Source of the DNA: Nibrella viscosa
Lineage (GTDB): Bacteria > Bacteroidota > Bacteroidia > Cytophagales > Spirosomataceae
Direction of reading: 5' to 3'
Assembly (NCBI RefSeq): GCF_039541875.1
Contig: NZ_BAABHB010000006.1
Coordinates: 1-64,000 of the forward strand
DNA length: 64,000 nucleotides
In this document: positions 54,435-63,311 of the stretch, piece by piece
Numbering within the stretch: position 1 is the first letter of the stretch
Layout: every line of letters begins with the position of its first letter
Notes under the pieces: generated by a model
The model's database searches: none
What the model was told of the DNA's origin: nothing
The model's input: the letters and a program-made list of their open reading frames with translations, nothing else
Made by a program: the position numbers and the translations under genes

Positions 54435-57400
54435 ATGATGTATAAACCACTATCTATCCGCTTTTGGGCAGGACTGCTGGGTATAGCTGCGGCCGGTGCC
54501 GGGCTGTATGCCTGCCAGACTACCCGGCAATCGGCTGCGCAGGCGACAACGACCCAGACGACTACCACGGTTACCCAGACTACCCCGGCTCCGCAACCCC
54601 GCGTGCTGGTCTTTTCAAAAACCAAAGGTTGGGTACACACGTCCATTCCGTTCGCCGTTGCCGCCATTCAGAAACTGGGTGCCGAGAACGGCTTCCGGGT
54701 TGATACCACTAAAAATGCCGCTTACTTCACCGACGACAGCCTGCGCAATTATCAGGCCGTAGTATTTAACAGCACCACCGGCAACGTGCTGAACCCAAAG
54801 CAACAGGCGGCTTTCGAGCGCTACATCCAGGCCGGGGGCGGGTACATGGGTATCCATTCGGCGGCCGATACCGAATACGAATGGCCCTGGTACGCCAAAC
54901 TCATGGGGGCGCATTTCTCCAGCCATCCGAGCCAGCCGAATGTGCGGAAAGCGACCGTGGACGTGACGGACAAAAACCACCCGTCTACCGCTCACCTGCC
55001 CGACAAATGGGAGCGCACCGACGAATGGTACAACTACCGATCGTTTTACTCCGGCCTGAAGGTGCTGGCCAACCTGGACGAAAATACCTACAATGGCGGT
55101 ACCAACGGTGCCTATCACCCCATTGCCTGGTACCATGAGTTCGACGGGGGGCGGGCGTTTTATACCGGCGGGGGCCATACCGATGAGTCGTTCAGCGACC
55201 CGGTGTTTGTGAAGCACATTCTGGGTGGCCTGAAATACGCGATAGGCACCGGCAAACCGCTGGATTACACCAAGTCGTATGCAAAGGTAACGCCGGAGGA
55301 AAACCGCTTTGTGAAAACCATTCTGGTGAATGGGCTGAAAACGCCGATGGAACTGGCCGTGTCGGACGACGGCCGCATCTTCTACTCCGAGCTGCGCACC
55401 GCCAATTTGTACGTCTACGACACCAAAACCGGCCGCAATGCAGTGGCTCACCGGTTCGACGTGGTGACTAAAGGCGGCACCGGGCTGATCGGTGTTACGC
55501 TTGACCCGAATTTTAACCGGAACAGTTACATCTATCTGTACTATTCGCCACCGACGGATAAAGAGCCGATTATCTTCAACCTGTCGCGGTTTACGGTGAA
55601 AGCGGATAACACGCTGGACATGGCCTCCGAGAAGATACTGCTTCAGGTGCCGGTGGAGGAAAACAGCGGGTCGCACCACGGCGGTTCGCTGGCTTGGGAC
55701 AAAGACGGTAACCTGTACCTCTCCACCGGCGATAGCTCCAGCCCCTTCCCGTCGGACGGCTATGCTCCGCTGGATGAGCGGCCGGGTAAGGAGCACTACA
55801 GCCTGGATGCCCAGCGGTCGTCGGCCAACACCAACGACCTGAAAGGGAAAGTGCTGCGTATTCACCCCGAGCCGGATGGTAGCTACACGATACCCGCCGG
55901 TAATCTCTTCCCGAAAGGTATGGAAAAGACACGGCCGGAGATCTACTCCATGGGGCACCGCAACCCGTACCGCATTGCCGTAAACCCAAAGACGTCGGTG
56001 CTGTACATCGGCGAGATCGGGCCGGATGCCGGGAAAGACAGTATTCAGGGGCCACGGGGGTACGATGAATTCAATCAGGTGCGCAAAGCCGGTAACTTCG
56101 GCTGGCCGTATTTCATCGGCAACAACTACGCCTACGCCCACTGGAATTTTGCTACCAAAACGGCCGGTTCGCGCTTCGATCCGAAGGCCCCCGTCAATAA
56201 TTCACCCAATAACACGGGTCTGAAAAATCTGCCGCCTGCCCAGCCGGCCATGATCTGGTACCCGTATGCCGCTTCACCGGAGTTTCCCGAACTGGGACAG
56301 GGTGGCCGCAGCGCTATGGCGGGGGAGTTTTACACCTACAACAAAAACTCACCTTCGAAAACCAAATTCCCGGACTACTACGACGGTGCCCTGTTCGTGT
56401 TCGACTGGATGCGCAACTGGGTGCTGGCGCTGCGCTTCGACGAAAACGAAAACTACGTCCGCAGTGAACCCTTTATGGCCGCCAACGGCGATTTCCGCCG
56501 GCCCATCGACCTGGCGTTCGGCAAAGACGGCGTGATGTACATGCTCGAATACGGCTCGGTGTACGGGGCCGACAACGAGGATGCCCGGCTGGTAAAGATC
56601 GAGTACAATACCGGCAACCGGCCGCCTATTGCCCGGGCGGCCGTGGTGGATTCGGCCCTGACGGCCCAGGCCAACGCCCGCGCCTGGCTGACTTCCGACA
56701 ACCGGAACGCTCCTGTTATCCGTGAAGCCGTTGGTCAGGCTCCGCTGAAGGTACGGTTTAGCAGCCGGGGATCGCGGGATCTGGACGACGACGATCAGAT
56801 TACCTACCAGTGGCTGTTCGACGGCAAAACGGTGGGTGCCAGTACGCCCAACGCCACCTATACCTATACCCAGCCGGGAGAATATAAGGCGATACTGAAG
56901 GTAACCGACCAAAATGGGTTAGTCGGTCTTGATACCCTGGTGGTGAAGGTCGGCAACGAGAAACCGGCGGTGACGATTACCACGCCCGGCAATAAGTCGT
57001 TTTTCTGGGAAGGAAAGCCCGTAACGTATTCGGTGCGGGTGACTGATAAGGAAGACGCCAAAATCGACCCGAAGAAAGTTAAGGTGTATTTCAGCTACAA
57101 TCCGGAGCCGGGTACGCTGAACAACCAGCCGCAAATGGGTCACCAGGAAATAGCCCTCACCGAAACCAATTCGCTGGGTAAGAACCTGATCGCCGGCAGT
57201 GATTGTAAGGCCTGCCATACCATTGATAAAGTGTCGGTCGGGCCGTCGTATGTGGCCGTGGCGCAGCGGTACAAGGGTAAGGCGGGGGCCCTCGACCAAC
57301 TGGCAAAGAAGATCATCGCCGGGGGAGGAGGCAGTTGGGGCACTACCTACGTCATGAGTGCCCACCCGCAGATACCCGCAGCCGACGCGCAGGAAATGGT

Positions 57401-57962
57401 AAAATACATTTTCTCGCTGACAGATGCGCAACAGCAGGCGAAAACCCTACCGCTCCAGGGCACACTGCCGCTGAACCAGCATAAAGCCGGCGAACCCCGT
57501 GGGCAGTATACCGTAGTGGCTTCTTACACCGATAACGGCGGCAAGGGCATAGGGCCGCTGACCAGCACCGACGCGATAAGCCTGCGAAACGCCAAAGTGC
57601 CTGCCGTGTATGCCGATGCCCATCCCGGATTCGCCAGGTTTGGCAATAATCTGAGTTCAGGAAGCCACAAAGCGCATATTCTGTTGAGGAATATCGACCT
57701 GACGGGAATTCGCAAACTGACATACGAATACGCGTCGCTGAACAAGGATGGGGAAATTGAAATGCGTATTGATTCTTACGCCGGACCTGTCATCAGCCGG
57801 ACGGCATACACTGCAACGGGCGACTGGAAAACGGTAAAACAGGTGATGGGCGAAATCAGCCAACCGGTGACCGGCCGGCATGATGTATATGTTGTCGTGG
57901 TCAGACGGGAGAAGCCATATACCGAAATTATCAATCTGAAGTCTGTTCAGTTTAACGAGTAG
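54435..57962 (+). CDS. Multidomain lipoprotein: ThuA, sugar dehydrogenase, PKD, cytochrome c, CBM6-like
   Basis: An 1175-residue lipoprotein (lipobox AGLYAC, Cys at residue 27). Parts in order: ThuA-like (about 55-290: SKTKGWVHTSIPF, IHSAADTEYEWPWY), a sorbosone/glucose dehydrogenase-like propeller (about 300-740: GTGLIGVTLDPNF, YSMGHRNPYRIAVN, RAGNFGWPYFIG-like), a PKD domain (about 770-860), a c-type haem site CKACH near residue 924, and a C-terminal CBM6-like beta-sandwich. It should oxidise a sugar and pass electrons to its own haem at the cell surface. A PQQ need is inferred from the family. Such fusions are typical of this phylum. Confidence 0.9.
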   Translation: MMYKPLSIRFWAGLLGIAAAGAGLYACQTTRQSAAQATTTQTTTTVTQTTPAPQPRVLVFSKTKGWVHTSIPFAVAAIQKLGAENGFRVDTTKNAAYFTDDSLRNYQAVVFNSTTGNVLNPKQQAAFERYIQAGGGYMGIHSAADTEYEWPWYAKLMGAHFSSHPSQPNVRKATVDVTDKNHPSTAHLPDKWERTDEWYNYRSFYSGLKVLANLDENTYNGGTNGAYHPIAWYHEFDGGRAFYTGGGHTDESFSDPVFVKHILGGLKYAIGTGKPLDYTKSYAKVTPEENRFVKTILVNGLKTPMELAVSDDGRIFYSELRTANLYVYDTKTGRNAVAHRFDVVTKGGTGLIGVTLDPNFNRNSYIYLYYSPPTDKEPIIFNLSRFTVKADNTLDMASEKILLQVPVEENSGSHHGGSLAWDKDGNLYLSTGDSSSPFPSDGYAPLDERPGKEHYSLDAQRSSANTNDLKGKVLRIHPEPDGSYTIPAGNLFPKGMEKTRPEIYSMGHRNPYRIAVNPKTSVLYIGEIGPDAGKDSIQGPRGYDEFNQVRKAGNFGWPYFIGNNYAYAHWNFATKTAGSRFDPKAPVNNSPNNTGLKNLPPAQPAMIWYPYAASPEFPELGQGGRSAMAGEFYTYNKNSPSKTKFPDYYDGALFVFDWMRNWVLALRFDENENYVRSEPFMAANGDFRRPIDLAFGKDGVMYMLEYGSVYGADNEDARLVKIEYNTGNRPPIARAAVVDSALTAQANARAWLTSDNRNAPVIREAVGQAPLKVRFSSRGSRDLDDDDQITYQWLFDGKTVGASTPNATYTYTQPGEYKAILKVTDQNGLVGLDTLVVKVGNEKPAVTITTPGNKSFFWEGKPVTYSVRVTDKEDAKIDPKKVKVYFSYNPEPGTLNNQPQMGHQEIALTETNSLGKNLIAGSDCKACHTIDKVSVGPSYVAVAQRYKGKAGALDQLAKKIIAGGGGSWGTTYVMSAHPQIPAADAQEMVKYIFSLTDAQQQAKTLPLQGTLPLNQHKAGEPRGQYTVVASYTDNGGKGIGPLTSTDAISLRNAKVPAVYADAHPGFARFGNNLSSGSHKAHILLRNIDLTGIRKLTYEYASLNKDGEIEMRIDSYAGPVISRTAYTATGDWKTVKQVMGEISQPVTGRHDVYVVVVRREKPYTEIINLKSVQFNE

Positions 57963-57981
57963 GCAGGGGAGGGTTCAGGAA

Positions 57982-58025
57982 GGAAAAAGAGGTTTGTAGC
58001 CGGTGACGGTTACAGACCTCTTTCC
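57982..58025. terminator. Bidirectional hairpin between convergent genes
   Basis: GGAAAAAGAGGTTTGTAGCC (from 57982) pairs with the stretch ending GACCTCTTTCC at 58025 with G-U pairs and a two-base bulge. The right arm covers the last codons of the pseudo-receiver gene. It lies 20 bases past the stop of the large lipoprotein gene. Confidence 0.55.
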
Positions 58026-58435
58026 GTTAGCGGCATGCTCTCACTCCAGTACGACACCAGCGTGCGCACTGTCTGGTTCCAGTTGTCAGGTTTAAACAGA
58101 TGGGGCGTGGAGGTTCGGTTCAGGGACGTATCTGACCAGGAAGAGGCATTGTCGTTGCCGTAGGTAATAATGGGAACCAGGCGCGTCAGCGGATGTTGCT
58201 GAATTGCGTTCATGACCGACCGGAAGTAGTCGGAGGCCGTGTCAATATCGACCATAATCAGAATGGGCCGGGTGCTTAGCTCTTTCAGAAAATCCTCTAA
58301 TCCTTTTACGCCGTCGGCATACGTTTCCGGCCAGAAATGGCGGGTAGGCACTCCCTGAGTCTGAAACTCATCCAGTAGTTGGCGTTGGTCACCGGGGCAT
58401 CCTCCGATAACCAGTACAGAGTAAAAAGTATTCAT
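58010..58435 (-). CDS. Receiver-like domain protein lacking the acidic pair
   Basis: A 141-residue single-domain protein with the outline of a response-regulator receiver: a first strand VLVIGGCPGDQRQLLDEF, a possible phospho-Asp in PILIMVDIDT near residue 74, and the conserved Lys in PHLFKPDNW near 114. The usual acidic pair after strand 1 is absent (GG in place of DD), so it may be unable to bind Mg2+ and be phosphorylated. No kinase is next to it. It could also be an atypical or pseudo-receiver that works by binding. Confidence 0.6.
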   Translation of the reverse strand: MNTFYSVLVIGGCPGDQRQLLDEFQTQGVPTRHFWPETYADGVKGLEDFLKELSTRPILIMVDIDTASDYFRSVMNAIQQHPLTRLVPIITYGNDNASSWSDTSLNRTSTPHLFKPDNWNQTVRTLVSYWSESMPLTERGL

Positions 58436-58622
58436 GTTGAGAATCTCATAGAGGTGGTGATAAGTATTGGGCCTGCCAATCCTATAGAGTAGTTGGCAGG
58501 GAGTCGAAAGTTACAATAAAAAAATGTAATTTTCTAATGCCGGCTTATAAAAAATTTAGAAATTATACGTGTCCTAGTAGCATTTATTCAGGTAATCCCC
58601 ATTTTTGACGTATACAGACTCT

Positions 58623-59156
58623 TCAGGAGCCGCTTTCCCGTATACGTTTGTAGGTTCGGATGGCCATAAGTAGCACACCCGTAAAGGCAATCAGCCCCAG
58701 AATTCCCCACAACATACTCACGGCATCCTTCAGCACGACCAGAAAAACTATACCGACCAGGAAGATGGTGGCCACCTCATTCCAGATCCGAAGCTGCGTA
58801 GAAGTATAGCGGGTAATACCCCGCTGCTGCTGCCGGAAGATCACATGGCAGGCGATGTGATACAGATACAGTGTGGCCACCAGACAGAGCTTGATGATGA
58901 GCCAGCCGGGTGTGGCCCCGTAGTTATACCAGGTGCTCAGCCCCATTATGAGCGTTATCACCGCCGAGGGCCAGGTGATGCCGTACCAGAGCCGACGCTG
59001 CATCAGGGCTAGTTGTCGTTGCAGCACCGTCCGCTCGCCTTCGGGCAGGGTGGTGGCTTCGGTGTAGTAGATAAACAGCCGGGGGATGTAAAATAATCCC
59101 GCAAACCAGGTAACAACAAAGATGATGTGCAGTGCTTTGAAATACAGAAACGTCAT
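58623..59156 (-). CDS. hemJ: Protoporphyrinogen oxidase HemJ-type membrane protein
   Basis: A 177-residue four-helix membrane protein. The start at 59156 gives MTFLYFKALHIIFVVTWFAG with the family His10, and LFYIPRLFIYY and RLWYGITWPSAVITLIMGL follow, as in HemJ (COG1981). It oxidises protoporphyrinogen IX in haem synthesis in bacteria without HemG/HemY. The conserved His and Lys (IIKLCLVATLYLYHIACH) are present. Single gene, no other hem gene near. Confidence 0.9.
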   Translation of the reverse strand: MTFLYFKALHIIFVVTWFAGLFYIPRLFIYYTEATTLPEGERTVLQRQLALMQRRLWYGITWPSAVITLIMGLSTWYNYGATPGWLIIKLCLVATLYLYHIACHVIFRQQQRGITRYTSTQLRIWNEVATIFLVGIVFLVVLKDAVSMLWGILGLIAFTGVLLMAIRTYKRIRESGS

Positions 59157-59869
59157 AGCTGTACAAGTCATGTGTCGGCGTCACACGACCTGTACAGACC
59201 GGTGCCGCTTACAACTTATGGGTTGTATTCGGATTCAAATATACAAGCACCAGGGCAGATGCCGTACCCTGTAGCCGGGTATAAGCCTATAACACGCCCT
59301 GACCGGTAGCCGGCATGGTTGGCTGCGTGGCTGTTTCGCCGGCCTAAGTGAGGTAAATGGGTGCCGTTTAGCCTTTCGCACCGTATGTTTCAACCCCGAT
59401 TTTGTGGTAAGCACCCTGTCCTTCGCCCATCCACTCTTCCCCGCATCGCTTTCAAAGGGGGCAATCAGGGTGCCGCCTTTTTAAACGCCAGCCGGGGTTT
59501 GCCTTCCCGGTGCATCGAGATAGCGGCCGGAGCCTGCACCCGGATTTTGGTACGGCTGATTGATGCTGAACCAGGCCAGAATAATCCACTTCCCGCTATG
59601 TTGCATCAGTAGCAAGGTCAGCAGGAAGTAAACACATGACCATTTTCATGGGTATTGCCGGATTACGGAACAAAGATAAACCCGTACCGGCAGGAATTAA
59701 CACGTAGTGGCAACCAATGTATTTAAATCCTTATTTTCTGCCGGTTAACGGATGTAGTGATGGTACACACCTCTATTTCCGCCGTTCATCCTATATCAGT
59801 TGAGCATAGCTCAATTGCCGCTTAACTTGTCCTCCAGTCCGTTTGCCAATATCCTTCTCCCTTAGCGCC
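59157..59869. other. Long spacer with one gene remnant
   Basis: About 700 bases separate hemJ from lepB. No intact frame is convincing: a plus-strand frame at 59361-59612 has random-looking composition. The one recognisable item is a minus-strand gene remnant at 59481-59630. The left part near 59230 to 59350 shows nothing I can name. Confidence 0.5.
59481..59630 (-). pseudogene. Remnant of an NTF2/SnoaL-like protein gene
   Basis: A minus-strand frame reads YFLLTLLLMQHSGKWIILAW followed by FSINQPYQNP and a poor-quality tail to a TAA at 59481. The pattern LL-x-GKW-I-AW-S-NQP-YQNP is that of the last strands of NTF2/SnoaL-like proteins. A stop lies in frame just upstream and no start exists, so the gene has lost its front part. 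The family call is inference. Confidence 0.4.
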
Positions 59870-61039
59870 ATGTTCAGATTTAGAAAGAAAGCCGCCGGTG
59901 CCTCTCCAACCGGTAAAAAATCTCCGCTCCGGGAGTGGCTCGATTCCCTCCTGTTTGCCGTAGTAGCTGCTACGCTTATTCGCTGGCTGACGGTTGAAGC
60001 CTTTGCGATTCCGACACCGTCGATGGAGAATAGTCTGATGGTCGGTGACTTTCTGTTCGTCAGTAAGCTGCATTACGGCAGCCGCACGCCCAGTACGCTG
60101 TTGCAGATACCGCTGACGCACCAGAAGTTATGGGGCACCAACATCCCATCGTACAGTCCGGCTATTCAACTGCCTTCTTTCCGGTTGCAGGGTTTTACGC
60201 AAGTGAAAAACGGCGATGTGGTGGTCTTCAACTATCCGCCCCAGAAGCCGGGTGAGCCGGATTATCCCGTCGACATAAAGACGTATTACGTCAAACGGTG
60301 CATCGGCATTCCGGGCGATGTAGTAAGCATGCGACGGGAACAGGTTTATGTCAACGGCAAAGCCATGCCAAATCCGCCCCGTTCGCAAACAAGTTATTTC
60401 GTGAAAACGACCAACGTGCTGAACGACCGATTCTTTCGCCGGTACGGTATCGTCAATGATTTTAAATCGGCCGAGGGACCATTCATCAACTGGCAACCTA
60501 TTGAAATCTATAATGACTCGTTAAAAACCTCCGTGTTGGTCGGCTACCAGGTCAATACCACCCGCGAGACCATTGCCAGGCTGAACGAACTGGATTGGGT
60601 AAAGGGTATTGAACCGATGACCGACGTACCCGAAAATACAGGGCAGGGCGTATATGGCAGTACCTCTCACCGCTGGAACCGGGATAATTTCGGCCCGCTT
60701 ACCGTTCCGAAGAGGGGGACGACAATACCCATCAATCCGCAGACAATTGCGGTCTATGGCCCGGTCATTCAGCGGTATGAGGGAAATCAGAATGTAGCGG
60801 TAACGCCAACCGGCATCCGGATCGACGGCCGGCCGATTACCACCTATACCTTTAAGCAGGATTACTACTTCATGATGGGCGACAACCGCCATAACTCGGA
60901 GGACTCCCGCTATTGGGGTTTTGTGCCCGAAGACCATGTAGTCGGCAAGGCCATCTTCGTCTGGATGTCGATCGACCCGGTGCCGACAGACATCTGGCAC
61001 ACGATCCGGTGGAACCGGTTATTTCGGATGATTGAGTAG
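59870..61039 (+). CDS. lepB: Signal peptidase I
   Basis: A 389-residue membrane protease that removes signal peptides. The start at 59870 gives MFRFRKKAAGAS, then one membrane helix (LLFAVVAATLIRWLTVEAF). The catalytic Ser is in IPTPSMENSLMVGDFL near residue 55 and the Lys in YYVKRCIGIPGDVVSM near 141. The box MMGDNRHNSEDSRYWGFVPE near the end is complete. It is longer than the E. coli enzyme owing to a large insert, as usual in Bacteroidota. Single gene; downstream is a decayed region. Confidence 0.95.
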   Translation: MFRFRKKAAGASPTGKKSPLREWLDSLLFAVVAATLIRWLTVEAFAIPTPSMENSLMVGDFLFVSKLHYGSRTPSTLLQIPLTHQKLWGTNIPSYSPAIQLPSFRLQGFTQVKNGDVVVFNYPPQKPGEPDYPVDIKTYYVKRCIGIPGDVVSMRREQVYVNGKAMPNPPRSQTSYFVKTTNVLNDRFFRRYGIVNDFKSAEGPFINWQPIEIYNDSLKTSVLVGYQVNTTRETIARLNELDWVKGIEPMTDVPENTGQGVYGSTSHRWNRDNFGPLTVPKRGTTIPINPQTIAVYGPVIQRYEGNQNVAVTPTGIRIDGRPITTYTFKQDYYFMMGDNRHNSEDSRYWGFVPEDHVVGKAIFVWMSIDPVPTDIWHTIRWNRLFRMIE

Positions 61040-61134
61040 TGAGATAGGGGCAAAAGCTACTCTCTGCATGGGCAGACGGATTATGGCTGATAATATCCGC
61101 ATAATCCTGTACATTGTTCCGGCCTGGCGTTTCC

Positions 61135-61412
61135 TTACAGGCTAAGCTTATTCTTACCGGCTTTCAGCAGGAAGGTCTTGCCTTTTCAGACAAAATTACC
61201 GGCGGTGTTTGGGGCAGATTCAGTTCAGCCTGCAGCTTACCCTGCTGTACTTTGTAGTTGACAGAAATCTTTGATCCAGGCCCTGAGCGGGTTAGTAAAG
61301 TCGAAATTCCCAAATACTTCCGGTACTGATCATCACTGACCTTTGCCAGCCAAACAATCAAATGATGCACAGGCCTGATTTTCATGGTCGACTTTTTGGG
61401 AAAGGCGGCCAA
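61135..61412 (-). pseudogene. Chimeric gene remnant: cupin tail joined to a glycosidase C-terminal strand
   Basis: The minus-strand frame 61412-61164 starts with LIVWLAKVSDDQYRK, close to the real cupin end at 63916-64000 (WLEKVADDQYRK), but then runs on without the stop. The next part, SKISVNYKVQQGKLQAELNL, followed after a one-base shift by GKTFLLKAGKNKLSL and a stop at 61135, is like the C-terminal beta domain of rhamnosidase-type glycosidases. So two unrelated tails are joined and one is frameshifted. It lies just after the AraC gene stop. Both family calls are inference. Confidence 0.5.
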
Positions 61413-62296
61413 TTCAATCCTCTGTATTCATTAGGCGAGACTCCTACTTTTTGCTTGAAGAACCGGGTGAAATGCTGCGGATATTTGAAGCCTAACTCGT
61501 AAGAGATTTCGCTGACCGACTTGCTGGTGTCGAAGATCCGTTCTTTGGCCAGGTCGATTATGTGCATCTGAATATACTCCAGGGCCGATTTACCGGTTTC
61601 TTTTTTCACCAGATCGCCGAAGTAGTTGGCCGACAGATGCAACTGGTCGGCAAAGTAGGCCACCGTTGGCACTCCTTCTGTTTTTAGGCAGTCGCCCGCC
61701 AAATACTCGGTTAGCAACTGCTCAAACTGCTCCAGAACGCCCTGGCTGGCCTGCTCACGGGTAATGAACTGACGGTCGTAGAACCGCAAACAATACTTCA
61801 GCAGTAACTCAAGATTGGCCACGATCAGCTTTTTGCTGTGCCGGTCGATGTTCTGGCTGATTTCGGTGGCAATATTGGCAAAACAGGCATTTACGATGTC
61901 CCTCTCCCGGTCCGACAGATGCAGGGCCTCATTGGACTGGTAGCCGAAAAACGAATACTCGTGAATCTGCCTGCCCAGACTTGTGCCCTTGATGAGATCA
62001 GGGTGAAAAATGAGCGCCTTGCCATACGGTTGGTGCAGTTCCCCTTCCGGTTCGCTCGTAACGACCTGCCCCGGCGCAAAAAAGACGACCGTGCCCTCGG
62101 CATAATCGTAGTATTTATTACCGTACCGCAGATCACCGCAGTTGGTTTCCTTGATGATAATGGCGTAAAAGCCCAGCATGAACTTCGTCCGTCTTAACGG
62201 GGCGGATCGGTTCAGATCAACCAGGTTGATGAGCGGGTGCTGCGTCCGGTTATTGAACGTGTCGCTGTAATGCCTGATGGTATCGTAGACGATCAT
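61382..62296 (-). CDS. AraC-family transcriptional regulator
   Basis: A 304-residue regulator from the start at 62296 (MIVYDTIRHYSDTF). The N-terminal cupin-like part (about 20-170, with AEGTVVFFAPGQVVTSEPEG) should bind an effector. The C-terminal 100 residues are the AraC helix-turn-helix pair: PTVAYFADQLHLSANYFGDL and VSEISYELGFKYPQHFTRFF then KQKVGVSPNEYR. The start choice is supported by a -7-like box at 62314. It is divergent from the barrel-protein gene at 62455, which may be a target. Confidence 0.92.
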   Translation of the reverse strand: MIVYDTIRHYSDTFNNRTQHPLINLVDLNRSAPLRRTKFMLGFYAIIIKETNCGDLRYGNKYYDYAEGTVVFFAPGQVVTSEPEGELHQPYGKALIFHPDLIKGTSLGRQIHEYSFFGYQSNEALHLSDRERDIVNACFANIATEISQNIDRHSKKLIVANLELLLKYCLRFYDRQFITREQASQGVLEQFEQLLTEYLAGDCLKTEGVPTVAYFADQLHLSANYFGDLVKKETGKSALEYIQMHIIDLAKERIFDTSKSVSEISYELGFKYPQHFTRFFKQKVGVSPNEYRGLNWPPFPKSRP

Positions 62297-62313
62297 AGCC
62301 TGAGTGTTTAGAT

Positions 62314-62321
62314 CAAAACTA
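62314..62321 (-). promoter_or_regulatory. Candidate -7 element of the AraC gene
   Basis: TAGTTTTG on the minus strand matches TAnnTTTG and lies 18 bases before the start at 62296; the -33 region has no clear TTTG. Confidence 0.4.
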
Positions 62322-62408
62322 CACACGAAAATCGTGGATTACGGCAGCACCTGTAAAATTGGTAGATAAAACCGTAAAATGTATAAAAGTAAGTAAACAG
62401 ATATGGCG

Positions 62409-62416
62409 TAATTTTG
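62409..62416 (+). promoter_or_regulatory. Candidate -7 element of the barrel-protein gene
   Basis: TAATTTTG matches TAnnTTTG, 38 bases before the ATG at 62455. The -33 region lacks a clear TTTG, which could mean the promoter needs an activator such as the divergent AraC protein. Confidence 0.42.
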
Positions 62417-62454
62417 CAGTGTACTTACTGAATCATCAGCCTAAATACCTGTAA

Positions 62455-63228
62455 ATGAAACGTATTATTATTGCCTTACTGCTCCTGGCGGGTATCTTCA
62501 CAGCGCGCACCGGTTTTGGACAATCTGCCGATAGTACCCAGACCATCTCCACCTTTTCGGGTACGGTGGGGCTTACCAACAACGGGTTTTCGATTGTGCC
62601 CACGTTCTCGCTGAATCGCCCGGCGGCCATCATGAATTTCTATTGGCGAAAAAAGCGGTTCAGTTTCGACCCCGATATTCGCCTGGTTTCTGATGCCAGT
62701 AAGGGCGGGTTTATTTTCTGGTTCCGGTACCGCCTGATCGAGCAAAAGAAGTTCAGTCTGCGGGTGGGTGTACATCCGGCTTTTTCGCTGGTCCGGCGAA
62801 CCATCACCGAGAACGGCACCAATGGCGAAATCACCGAGATGCTGCGGTTTGCTGCGGCTGAAGTAGTACCCAACTACCAGATTACACCCAACTGGAGCAT
62901 CGGGGCGGTGTATCTGCACGGGAGCGGCCTGCAAAAGTGGGGACCGCAACATACCAATGTTCTTTTCCTGAACACCAATATTTCAAACATCAACCTTGGG
63001 GGCAATGTCCGGCTAACCCTCGTTCCGATGGTGTATTGGCTATACGTCGACGGCCACCGGGGAAGTTACTTCTCGGCAACAGCTATTCTGGGTAAGAAAG
63101 GAACGCCCTTTACGATTCAATCGACCATCAACCAGACATTTAAATCCAACATACCCAAAAACAAAGACTTTATGTGGAATGTTATGGTCGCCTACAACTT
63201 CCGCACAACCTTTAAACACGTCAATTAG
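62455..63228 (+). CDS. Outer-membrane beta-barrel-like protein
   Basis: A 257-residue exported protein (signal peptide to about residue 23, ending GFGQSA). The rest alternates amphipathic strands (KRFSFDPDIRLVSDASKGGF; FSLRVGVHPAFSLVRRTI) and ends in a strand NVMVAYNFRTTF close to the C terminus, as in small outer-membrane barrels. I do not recognise a named family. It is divergent from an AraC gene and followed by a cyclophilin-like lipoprotein. Confidence 0.72.
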   Translation: MKRIIIALLLLAGIFTARTGFGQSADSTQTISTFSGTVGLTNNGFSIVPTFSLNRPAAIMNFYWRKKRFSFDPDIRLVSDASKGGFIFWFRYRLIEQKKFSLRVGVHPAFSLVRRTITENGTNGEITEMLRFAAAEVVPNYQITPNWSIGAVYLHGSGLQKWGPQHTNVLFLNTNISNINLGGNVRLTLVPMVYWLYVDGHRGSYFSATAILGKKGTPFTIQSTINQTFKSNIPKNKDFMWNVMVAYNFRTTFKHVN

Positions 63229-63311
63229 TCAGCCATCAGCCAGAAGACATTAGCGGGCTTTACCGCATTTAATATCAACTAACGTCCTGTACATATAACC
63301 AGCTCAACTCC

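Noticed and set aside
54615..56141. 508-residue open frame on the minus strand
   Set aside because: It is antisense to the ThuA/dehydrogenase gene, whose domain motifs are clear; the antisense protein is rich in Arg, His, Val and Gly with no recognisable motif.
59361..59612. 83-residue plus-strand frame in the hemJ-lepB spacer
   Set aside because: No motif, poor composition, and it overlaps the better supported minus-strand NTF2-like remnant.
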